Translations under genes and position numbers: made by a program
Notes under the pieces: model-generated
Database searches by the model: none
The model's input: only the letters and a program-made list of their open reading frames with translations
What the model was told of the DNA's origin: nothing
Origin: Burkholderiales bacterium
GTDB taxonomy: Bacteria > Pseudomonadota > Gammaproteobacteria > Burkholderiales > Burkholderiaceae_C
Reading direction: 5' to 3'
Assembly: GCA_947448955.1 (NCBI GenBank)
Contig: CANFPU010000021.1
Span: 1-36,744, forward strand
DNA: 36,744 bases
Part shown: in pieces, positions 6,872-13,784 of the stretch
How the letters are laid out: every line of letters starts with the position of its first letter
Position numbering within the stretch: the stretch's first letter is position 1

Positions 6872-8584
6872 ATGAGTTTTGACATCGCCCACGAACCCGC
6901 CCTGGCCCTAGACAACGTCGAAGACCAGCCCGCCATCACCGTACCCAACGGTGCTGAATTCGCCGCCCTCGGCCTGGCGCCTGAGATCGTCAAGGCGATC
7001 ACCCACGCAGGTTACCCCAGCCCGACCGACGTGCAAGCCCGCGCAGTGCCTTCGGCATTGACCGGGCGTGACCTGATGGTGTCGTCTCAGACCGGCAGCG
7101 GCAAGACGGCCGCATTCGTCTGGCCCGCGCTGCAACGCATCCTCGATGCCCGCAGCGACCCGGCCAAGAAGCGCGAGAAGGGCAAGCCCTTTGGGCCCCG
7201 TATCCTCGTGCTGGCACCGACGCGTGAACTGGCGCAGCAGGTCTCGAAAGCTTGCTCGATCTACGGATACGGCGTGTCGGGCCTGAAGGTGGCCCACGTC
7301 GTCGGCGGTGTGCCCTACCAGGCGCAGTTGAAGGCGCTGCGCGCGCCGCTCGACGTGCTGATAGCCACTCCTGGGCGTTTGCTCGACCTGATGAATTCCG
7401 GCGCGGCGATCCTGGGCCATGTCGAAATGTTGGTCCTCGACGAAGCCGACCGCATGCTCGACATGGGCTTCATCGACGACATCACGACGATCGCCCAGAC
7501 CCTGCCTGAAGCGCGCCAGACCTTGATGTTCTCGGCCACTTTCGCTGGCAACGTTGGCCACCTGGCCCAGCAACTCACCAAGGAGCCGCAGCGCATCAGT
7601 GTCGACAACCACACGGATAGCCATGCCGGCATCGAGCAACGGCTGCACTGGGCCGACAGCATGCACCACAAGCATGCCTTGCTCGAGCAATTGCTGACCG
7701 ACAAGGACATGGATCAGTGCCTAGTGTTCACCAGCACCCAGCGCGACGCCGACGAAGTGGCCTTCAAGCTCGGCCAGATCGGGCATGCCGTCGCTGCGCT
7801 GCATGGCGGCATGCCGCAAGGCAAGCGCAACCGCGTGCTGCAAGACCTGCGCAACCGCCACCTGCGCGTGCTGGTGGCGACCGACGTCGCAGCCCGCGGC
7901 ATCGACGTGCCCACGATCAGCCATGTCATCAACTATGGCCTGCCGATGAAGCCGGAAGACTACATCCATCGCATTGGCCGCACCGGCCGTGCCGGTCGCA
8001 ATGGTCTGGCGATCACGCTGGCCGAGCGACGCGACGTCGGCATGATCCGCCGTATTGAGCGGTTCACAACCCAGCCGATCGCTGTTGCCGTGGTGGCCGG
8101 TTTGGAGCCGAAATACACAGCGCCCAGCATGAGCGGTCCCGGCAATGGCCCGAGCTTCAGCCGTGGCCGGCCGAGCTTCGGTGGCCCGCGTGGCGGCGAC
8201 CGTGGCAGCTTTGGCGGCGGCGGCTTCGGCGGTGACCGTCGACCAGCCGGCGGCTTTGGCGGCGGCTTCAGACCAGATGACTCACGGCCACACGGCGGTC
8301 ACCGTGACGAAGGTCATGCCAACAGTGGCTTCCGTGATGCCAGTCGTCCGCAGGGCGGCTTCCGCGACGCGGCGCCTCAAGGCGGTTTTCGCGACGCGGC
8401 GCCGCATGGTGGTTTCCGTGAAGGCGGTTTCCGCAACGACAGCCGCAGCCAGGCGCCGCGCGGCCCCGGCGGCTTTGCCGGCGGCAGCGACAGACCGGCC
8501 CGAGAAGGCTTTGGCGGGGACCGCCCGAAGCGGCCTGCCTTCGGTGCCAAACCAAGCTTTGGCCCAAAGCGCGGCCCTCGTTGA
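6872..8584 (+). CDS. rhlE: RhlE-type DEAD-box ATP-dependent RNA helicase
   Basis: A 570-aa RNA helicase. All core motifs are present: Q motif PTDVQ (51-55), motif I SQTGSGKT (72-79), PTREL (116-120), TPGR (166-169), DEAD (190-193), SAT (221-223), ATDVAARGID (336-345) and HRIGRTGR (366-373). Residues from about 420 to the end form a Gly/Arg/Phe-rich tail with GGFRDA repeats, a low-complexity RNA-binding extension common in RhlE proteins. The ATG at 6872 gives the usual short N-terminus; the frame is open 50 codons upstream, but those codons look non-coding and lie in the structured leader. Expected roles are RNA unwinding in ribosome maturation, RNA decay and cold adaptation. Confidence 0.93.
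   Translation: MSFDIAHEPALALDNVEDQPAITVPNGAEFAALGLAPEIVKAITHAGYPSPTDVQARAVPSALTGRDLMVSSQTGSGKTAAFVWPALQRILDARSDPAKKREKGKPFGPRILVLAPTRELAQQVSKACSIYGYGVSGLKVAHVVGGVPYQAQLKALRAPLDVLIATPGRLLDLMNSGAAILGHVEMLVLDEADRMLDMGFIDDITTIAQTLPEARQTLMFSATFAGNVGHLAQQLTKEPQRISVDNHTDSHAGIEQRLHWADSMHHKHALLEQLLTDKDMDQCLVFTSTQRDADEVAFKLGQIGHAVAALHGGMPQGKRNRVLQDLRNRHLRVLVATDVAARGIDVPTISHVINYGLPMKPEDYIHRIGRTGRAGRNGLAITLAERRDVGMIRRIERFTTQPIAVAVVAGLEPKYTAPSMSGPGNGPSFSRGRPSFGGPRGGDRGSFGGGGFGGDRRPAGGFGGGFRPDDSRPHGGHRDEGHANSGFRDASRPQGGFRDAAPQGGFRDAAPHGGFREGGFRNDSRSQAPRGPGGFAGGSDRPAREGFGGDRPKRPAFGAKPSFGPKRGPR
8334..8445 (+). repeat. Repeat units in the rhlE tail
   Basis: Within the coding region, units encoding GGFRDA or a variant (GGFREG, GGFRND) recur five times in about 110 bases, the two central copies sharing TTCCGCGACGCGGCGCC-like DNA. 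The DNA-level similarity suggests recent duplication, and copy number may vary between strains. Confidence 0.7.
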
Positions 8585-8637
8585 GTATTTACCGGCCTGG
8601 CGGCAGCCAGGCTACAGGCCTCCGTGAGGTTTGTCTG

Positions 8638-8664
8638 AAGGCGGGCCTCGTGCCCGCCTTTGGC
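8638..8664 (+). terminator. Hairpin after rhlE, probable terminator
   Basis: AAGGCGGGC (8638-8646) pairs perfectly with GCCCGCCTT (8652-8660) around a five-base loop, followed by a short TGG without a long T-tract. A second hairpin, GCCTGG/CCAGGC (8595-8612), lies closer to the stop codon. Together they probably end the rhlE transcript. Confidence 0.55.
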
Positions 8665-8816
8665 GTTGTGGCCGACAGCGTTTCGCCAACAGGCCTAGCC
8701 TCAGCGCCAACGCTTCGGACCCGGTACGCTGCCGACCGGCTTGCTGGCGCCGATCCTGAAAATGCAAACCAGTTCCCGCACACCAAGCCAGCGCATTGAG
8801 ATCGACTATTCAACCC

Positions 8817-9281
8817 ATGGCAGGCATCCACATCGTCGACATCGAAGCCGCGATCAATTGGTGGCGCCAACGCAGCCCTTCGCCTGACGGCATCACGGCA
8901 TGCGCCGAGGTGCGTGCACTGGCCGAGACCTATGGCCTGATGGTTTACCACCGCACGAAACAGGCCGATGAGGCATCCCTTTCGGCGCAGGCCCGCCAAG
9001 CCTGGATGGCCTGGTACGCCCAGACCCCCGACACGCCTTGCATCGCCATTTGCTCGACCGCGCAGGGCGATGCTTTGTGCAAGGGCTGTGGCCGCACCGA
9101 ACGGGAAGTGCAGGACTGGCCACAACTCGACCCAGTCCACAAGCGCGAAGTCTGGCACCGCATCACGATGGAGAGCACGGCCTGGCGCTTCAACCGCTAT
9201 GCTGAACGCGCAAGCGGCAGTCTCAACGGCGCGGCTGGCATCAGCCCCAATCGATCGGCATCTGCCGACAAGCGGCGATGA
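8817..9281 (+). CDS. DUF3717 + DUF1289 two-domain protein
   Basis: A 154-aa protein of unknown function that joins two small domains. Residues 1 to about 70 match the DUF3717 pattern (IEAAINWWRQRSPSPDG, then a C-x-E-x-R-x-LAETYGLMVYH block). From about residue 80 a DUF1289 domain follows, with PCIAICS, a C-x2-C pair (LCKGCGRTEREV) and a conserved W, suggesting a small Cys-rich, possibly metal-binding unit. The ATG at 8817 was preferred over a TTG seven codons upstream. The end overlaps the MATE gene by four bases (ATGA), so the two are translationally coupled. No function is assigned to either domain as far as I know. Confidence 0.8.
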   Translation: MAGIHIVDIEAAINWWRQRSPSPDGITACAEVRALAETYGLMVYHRTKQADEASLSAQARQAWMAWYAQTPDTPCIAICSTAQGDALCKGCGRTEREVQDWPQLDPVHKREVWHRITMESTAWRFNRYAERASGSLNGAAGISPNRSASADKRR

Positions 9282-10684
9282 TGAAGGGCTTTCGCGCCAG
9301 CGTGCAGCGCATCGTGCCGCTGGCCTGGCCGGTCTTCATTGGACAACTTGCAGTGCTGGGCTTCGGCACGGTGGATACCGTGCTGATGGCAAGGCGATCG
9401 CCCACCGACCTGGCCGCGCTGGCGGTCGGTAGCGCCAGCTACATCACCGTGTTCATCGGCTTGATGGGTATCGTGCTCGCGGTCAGCCCGATTGTCGGCC
9501 AGCTGTTCGGCGCGCAACGACTGCGCGAGGTCGGTCACCAAGCATGGCAAGCGCTTTGGCTGGCGCTGGGACTGGCTTTGATTGGTTGCGCGTTGCTGGC
9601 CTTTCCGGCCCCTTTCCTGGCCTTGGCGCAAGCCAGCCCGCCAGTGGCGGAGAAGGTGCGTGGCTACCTGCTGGCACTCGCTGTGGCATTGCCAGCCTCG
9701 CTGCTGTTCACGGTCTACCGGGGCTTCAATGTCGCAGTGTCGCGGCCCAAAGCCGTGATGGCGTTGCAGATCGGCGGTCTGGCGCTCAAGATCCCGCTGT
9801 CAGTGGCCTTGGTCTCGGGTGTGCCGGCCTTGGGTATCCCAGCACTGGACGTGCTGGGCTGCGGCCTGTCAACGATGATCGCCATGTGGGTGCAGACCTT
9901 GATCGCTTGGCTGGTGCTTCGGCGCGACCCTTTTTACCATCGCTTTGAACTGGCCGCGCCTGGCCAACGTGCGCTGCACCTGGGCTCAATGCGCGCATTG
10001 CTGCGATTGGGACTACCGATCGGGATGTCGATCCTGGTCGAAGTGACCGCTTTTGCGTTCATGGCGATCTTCATCTCGCGCCTGGGGGAAACCGCGGTGG
10101 CGGGCCACCAGATTGCGGCCAATCTGGTGTCGCTGCTGTTCATGCTGCCGATGGGTCTCAGCAATGCCACCAGCACCTTGGTGGCCCAGCGCATCGGCGC
10201 AGGCGACCTGCGTGACGCACGCCGCCTGGGCTGGCACGGCATGCAGTTCACGTTGATGCTCGCGCTGTTGGTCGGCAGCGCGGTGTTTGCCACCCGCACC
10301 CAAGTGCTGCAGATCTACACCGACAACTCGGCGGTGGTGGCGGCTGCGATGCCGCTGTTGGCCTGGGTGGCCTTGTTCCATGCTGCCGATGCGCTGCAGA
10401 CCTCGGCCGCTTTCGTGTTGCGGGCCTGGCGCATCGCGACCTGGCCTTTGCTGATTTTCGTGCTGGCGCTGTGGGGCGTGGGTCTGGGCGGCGGCTACAC
10501 CTTGGCTTTCACCTTGGGCGACGCGCTGCCCACTGACTGGCGTGGCGCGAACGGCTTCTGGATCGCTTCGACCGTCGGCCTCACAGTCGCAGCCTTCGCT
10601 TTGACCGGTCTACTGGCTTGGGTGCTGGCCAGGCAGCCCAAAAGCGCTGAGCCAATCGACACGACCCTCATCCCAACAACCTGA
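9278..10684 (+). CDS. MATE-family multidrug/Na+ efflux transporter (NorM-like)
   Basis: A 468-aa inner-membrane protein with about twelve hydrophobic segments in two similar halves, the layout and length of the MATE family. It is expected to expel cationic drugs or metabolites in exchange for Na+ or H+. Supporting blocks are IVPLAWPVFIGQL near the N-terminus, the AVSPIVGQLFGA segment and MLPMGLSNATSTLVAQRIGAG in the second half, characteristic of NorM. The gene starts inside the stop codon of the DUF3717-DUF1289 gene. It ends 11 bases before the stop of the opposing kinase gene, with no clear terminator between them. Confidence 0.92.
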   Translation: MMKGFRASVQRIVPLAWPVFIGQLAVLGFGTVDTVLMARRSPTDLAALAVGSASYITVFIGLMGIVLAVSPIVGQLFGAQRLREVGHQAWQALWLALGLALIGCALLAFPAPFLALAQASPPVAEKVRGYLLALAVALPASLLFTVYRGFNVAVSRPKAVMALQIGGLALKIPLSVALVSGVPALGIPALDVLGCGLSTMIAMWVQTLIAWLVLRRDPFYHRFELAAPGQRALHLGSMRALLRLGLPIGMSILVEVTAFAFMAIFISRLGETAVAGHQIAANLVSLLFMLPMGLSNATSTLVAQRIGAGDLRDARRLGWHGMQFTLMLALLVGSAVFATRTQVLQIYTDNSAVVAAAMPLLAWVALFHAADALQTSAAFVLRAWRIATWPLLIFVLALWGVGLGGGYTLAFTLGDALPTDWRGANGFWIASTVGLTVAAFALTGLLAWVLARQPKSAEPIDTTLIPTT

Positions 10685-10695
10685 TCTCGTTGCCC

Positions 10696-12171
10696 TCAAG
10701 CGGCTGGGCCAGCCCTCGGCAGGCTGAGCACAAAACAGCTGCCGCCACATTCACGCGCTTCGCAAGCCACTTGACCCCCGTGGCGCTCGGCAATCTGGCG
10801 CACCAAGCTCAGACCCAGCCCAACACCACCTTCACGCTCGGTGTGGCCGGGCACGCGGAAGAAGGGCTCGAAAATACGCTGACGCAGTTCAGCTGGCACG
10901 CCTGGCCCGCGATCGCAGACCTTCACTTCTAGCCGGCCGGTAGCTGTCAGCGCCACGGCGACGCTGATGTCACCCCCCCCGTAGCGCCGCGCGTTCTCCA
11001 GCAGATTGCGCAGCGCACGGCGCAACAAGCGCTCGCTGCCAGGCAAACGCGGCACCTCGTCCAAAGCCTCGACCTCGGCGTTCACGCGCGCAGCCTCCTC
11101 GGCCGCAAGTGCCAACAAGTCAACCGGCTCGAGCGGTTCAGGCGCTTGTCCAGCATCGAGTCGGCTGGCCAACAACACCTCCTCGACCAAGGCATCAAGC
11201 TCGGCAACGTTGGTATCGATCTCGCGCTTGAGAACTGCCCGCTGGTCATCGGATCCATCGGCAAACAACGCCACCGCCATCTTCAGACGGGCCAGTGGTG
11301 AGCGTAGCTCGTGACTGGCATTGGCCAACAGGTTCTGATGCATGCGAACCAAGTGCTCGATCCGACCGGCAGCATCGTTGAAACTGGCTGACACAGCAGC
11401 CACCTCGTCTCGGCCCGAGGACTCCACCCGTTGCGACAGATCGCCAACTCCAAATGCCTCAACACCTCGCTTCAGCAGTTCCAGCCGCCGCGTCAATCGA
11501 CGGACGACCGGGTAAGCGCCTGCGGCCACCGCCACAAACAGCATCGCTACCAAGATCAGAGGCCCGATCGCCTTGGGTAGTCCTAGCGACAGATCAGGCA
11601 CCATCGGCAGCACGGACCCAGGTGGCATCCCATGGCGCCGTTCACCGTATCCAGCACCTGATGGCTTGTCACCTGGCACCAGAGCGCGTGGCACCAAAGC
11701 GCGCAGCGACCAGGGCGATCCCGGCCCGCTGGCGTCATCGCGCCAGCCCAGACCAGACTCGCCCGCCGGGCCTTCTGTCGGCGGGCGCCGCATCATTCGG
11801 CGGGCAATCCACAGTGTTCGTCCGTCGTCGAGCCGCACCGCTGTGGACGGCGGCGCACCTTCAGCCTGGCGCCGCAAGAAGCTATCGGAGGCGCCAATGC
11901 GCGAACCGCGCCGATCGTCCAACGCTAGCGGTAGGCGCAGTCGGGCAGACCAATCGCGCAGCGCCTCAGCCTGCTCAGCGGCCGGCGCATCGGCCGAGGG
12001 CAGCGCGCGTTGCACCAACTCGGCCCAGGCGGCCAGTCGATCGTTCGCGCCGGCCTCAAAGCGCGCGCGCTCCTGCTCAAAATGACCTTGCCACAGCCAA
12101 CCGGAAACCAACGCGAACAGCGCCAGTGCGGCCACCACCGTGAGCCAAATGCGCAGATACAGCGATCTCAT
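10696..12171 (-). CDS. Sensor histidine kinase, CpxA-like
   Basis: A 491-aa membrane histidine kinase. There is one transmembrane segment at about residues 8-28, a periplasmic domain to about 200, a second segment at about 202-222 and a HAMP linker (PVVRRLTRRLELLKRGVEAFG). The dimerisation domain has the phospho-acceptor His287 in NASHELRSPL. The ATPase domain follows, with N box NLLENARRYG, DRGPGVP and GVGLGLSLV. The gene follows the response regulator by 72 bases on the same strand. The CpxA assignment rests on context: an upstream Spy/CpxP-like gene and a CpxR-type box. The Pro/Gly-rich sensor domain is not recognisable on its own. Confidence 0.9.
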   Translation of the reverse strand: MRSLYLRIWLTVVAALALFALVSGWLWQGHFEQERARFEAGANDRLAAWAELVQRALPSADAPAAEQAEALRDWSARLRLPLALDDRRGSRIGASDSFLRRQAEGAPPSTAVRLDDGRTLWIARRMMRRPPTEGPAGESGLGWRDDASGPGSPWSLRALVPRALVPGDKPSGAGYGERRHGMPPGSVLPMVPDLSLGLPKAIGPLILVAMLFVAVAAGAYPVVRRLTRRLELLKRGVEAFGVGDLSQRVESSGRDEVAAVSASFNDAAGRIEHLVRMHQNLLANASHELRSPLARLKMAVALFADGSDDQRAVLKREIDTNVAELDALVEEVLLASRLDAGQAPEPLEPVDLLALAAEEAARVNAEVEALDEVPRLPGSERLLRRALRNLLENARRYGGGDISVAVALTATGRLEVKVCDRGPGVPAELRQRIFEPFFRVPGHTEREGGVGLGLSLVRQIAERHGGQVACEARECGGSCFVLSLPRAGPAA

Positions 12172-12243
12172 CGAGAAGCGTTCAGCTGAACAGGCCGATG
12201 GGTCCCACCATGACCCGCTGCACCAAGCAGGCCAGCAGCCCGC

Positions 12244-12951
12244 TCATTGGTCAGCGTCCTGCTTGCGCGCAAACACATAACCCAACCCGCGCGCGGTCAG
12301 CACCCGTTTGGGACATTTGGGGTCATCCTCTATGCAGGCGCGGATGCGCGAGACGTGGACATCAATGCTGCGGTCGAAGGCATCGACCGGATGCCCCTTC
12401 AGAGCATCCATGATCTGGTCACGGCTCAGAACACGACCGGCGCCCTGGGCCAGCACCACCAGCAGGTCAAACTGATGACCGGTGAGGTCACAGGCCTTAC
12501 CGGAGATTCGGGCCTGACGCGCCCCAAGGTCAATTTCCAGACGGCCAAAGCGCAACAACTCTGCGCTCGCCGGTTCGGGCTGAGACCGTCTCAGCAAGGC
12601 CTTGATGCGCGCCAGCAACTCGCGCGCCTCGAAAGGCTTGGCCAAGTAATCGTCTGCACCCATCTCCAGCCCAAGCACCCGGTCCAGCGGTTCACCCCGG
12701 GCCGTGAGCATCAACAACGGCAGTCGCTTGAAGCGAGGGTCGCCCCGTAAAAAGCGTGTCAGGTCAAGACCGTCGCCATCGGGCAGCATCAGGTCGAGCA
12801 CCAACGCGTCGTACTGACCTTGCGCAAGTCGTTCCCGACCCAGCGCCAAAGACCCCGCCACATCGACCTCATGGCCGTTGGCGCGCAAGTAATCGCCGAC
12901 CATGGTGGTCAGCCGAGCATCGTCATCGATGAGCAGCAGCTTGGTCGCCAT
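12244..12951 (-). CDS. OmpR/CpxR-type response regulator
   Basis: A 235-aa two-domain regulator. The receiver domain has the acidic pair Asp9/Asp10, phospho-acceptor Asp53 in VLDLMLPDGDG, Thr83 and Lys105 (AKPF). The C-terminal winged helix includes LTGHQFDLLVVLAQGAGRVLSRDQIMDAL and SIDVHVSRIR followed by TARGLGYVF, as in OmpR-family DNA-binding domains. It probably receives phosphate from the kinase encoded just downstream and binds the GTAAA-N5-GTAAA box before the spy-like gene. A terminator of the spy-like gene lies only about 20 bases before its start codon, so it is either expressed by readthrough or from a promoter inside that region. Confidence 0.92.
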   Translation of the reverse strand: MATKLLLIDDDARLTTMVGDYLRANGHEVDVAGSLALGRERLAQGQYDALVLDLMLPDGDGLDLTRFLRGDPRFKRLPLLMLTARGEPLDRVLGLEMGADDYLAKPFEARELLARIKALLRRSQPEPASAELLRFGRLEIDLGARQARISGKACDLTGHQFDLLVVLAQGAGRVLSRDQIMDALKGHPVDAFDRSIDVHVSRIRACIEDDPKCPKRVLTARGLGYVFARKQDADQ

Positions 12952-12971
12952 CGCATCCGTCTTGAACCCTC

Positions 12972-13002
12972 AAAAAAGAAACCCGACGCACGGGACGTCG
13001 GG
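12972..13002 (-). terminator. Terminator/attenuator between the spy-like and response regulator genes
   Basis: On the minus strand CCCGACG (13002-12996) pairs with CGTCGGG (12988-12982) around a seven-base loop, followed by TTTC and six T (12977-12972). It is within the module and ends about 20 bases before the regulator ATG. Partial termination here would make the periplasmic protein more abundant than the regulators, a common arrangement for stress operons. Confidence 0.75.
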
Positions 13003-13048
13003 GGCAAGCGCGCTGGGTACAAAACATCGATCTCAGCGCATCAGCCCA

Positions 13049-13591
13049 TCAACTCGGGCGCTCGGTCGCTTGGCGCTCGCGTTGGCGGCGCTCCATCATG
13101 TCATGCCGGGTCTTGAGCCGTTCGGCAAGTTTCTGACGTTGTTCAGGACTGAGGACCGCCGCTGCATCGAGCATGGCTTGCATCCTGCGCTTGCTGGTGA
13201 CGTCGTGGCTGGCCATCAGCTTCTGGCGCAAGGCCTCCGCGGCAGCAGGATCGATCTTGGGTGCGGCCAACAGCACCATCATCTGCTGATGCAAGCCGCG
13301 GTCACCTTCGCGTGCCTTGCGAATCTCGTCGCGCGCGACCGACATGATCTCGCGCACCCGGGTTTTTTGCTCGGCGCTGGCACCGACCGCGTCAAGCATG
13401 CGGTCGTTGATCATCGGTCCGCCCTCCATCCCGCGACCCATGCGATGCGGGTGTTCACCCGGCGGGCGACCCATGGCGCCCTGCGCTTGTGCCGTGGAAA
13501 CGACCGTCGCTGAAAGCGCCAGCGTCAAAAAAGCCTGCACGAGAGGCCGAAGCAAGTGGCGGCGCTCAGGCAGGCCAGGACGAGTGGTCAT
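13049..13591 (-). CDS. Spy/CpxP-like periplasmic stress protein
   Basis: A 180-aa exported protein. Residues 1 to about 37 form a signal peptide (basic start, FLTLALSATVV core, cleavage after AQA). The mature part has a His/Met/Gly-rich start (GEHPHRMGRGMEGG) that could bind metal, then long charged helices. Two LTxxQ-type repeats are visible: ASAEQKTRVREI and LSPEQRQKLAERL, the signature of the Spy/CpxP/CnrX-like fold. Such proteins act as periplasmic chaperones or as feedback inhibitors of the kinase. The ATG at 13591 has GAGG nine bases before it, better than the GTG three codons upstream. It heads the module and has the CpxR-type box about 75 bases upstream. Confidence 0.85.
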   Translation of the reverse strand: MTTRPGLPERRHLLRPLVQAFLTLALSATVVSTAQAQGAMGRPPGEHPHRMGRGMEGGPMINDRMLDAVGASAEQKTRVREIMSVARDEIRKAREGDRGLHQQMMVLLAAPKIDPAAAEALRQKLMASHDVTSKRRMQAMLDAAAVLSPEQRQKLAERLKTRHDMMERRQRERQATERPS

Positions 13592-13664
13592 CAGAATCAC
13601 CTCATGGAGGAAGTTGGTGGCTTGGCATTCTGCGCAAGGGCCTTGTCCATCAATTGACGGCGAC

Positions 13665-13679
13665 GTAAAGATTGGTAAA
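13665..13679 (-). promoter_or_regulatory. CpxR-type operator upstream of the spy-like gene
   Basis: The + strand reads GTAAA-GATTG-GTAAA, an exact match to the GTAAA-N5-GTAAA consensus known for CpxR in enterobacteria. It sits 74-88 bases upstream of the spy-like start codon, a fitting activation position, and the encoded regulator is of the right family. It supports autoregulated, envelope-stress-induced expression of the module. Confidence 0.7.
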
Positions 13680-13734
13680 CACCGGGCTGCACGCGTCAGG
13701 CCAAGCCCAATGAACAGTCCGGTTGCGCTCCAAT

Positions 13735-13758
13735 AAAAAAGCGGGCCCGAAGGCCCGC
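13735..13758 (-). terminator. Terminator of the TonB-dependent receptor gene
   Basis: GCGGGCC (13741-13747) and GGCCCGC (13752-13758) form a seven-bp stem with a tetraloop (TTCG on the minus strand), followed on that strand by six T (13740-13735). It lies 27 bases after the receptor stop codon. Confidence 0.9.
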
Positions 13759-13784
13759 CTTGTCCTGGGAGCAGTGGTGGAAAC

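Noticed and set aside
6908..7690. Minus-strand ORF (260 codons) opposite rhlE
   Set aside because: Covers the conserved helicase motifs on the other strand; composition is typical of an antisense frame.
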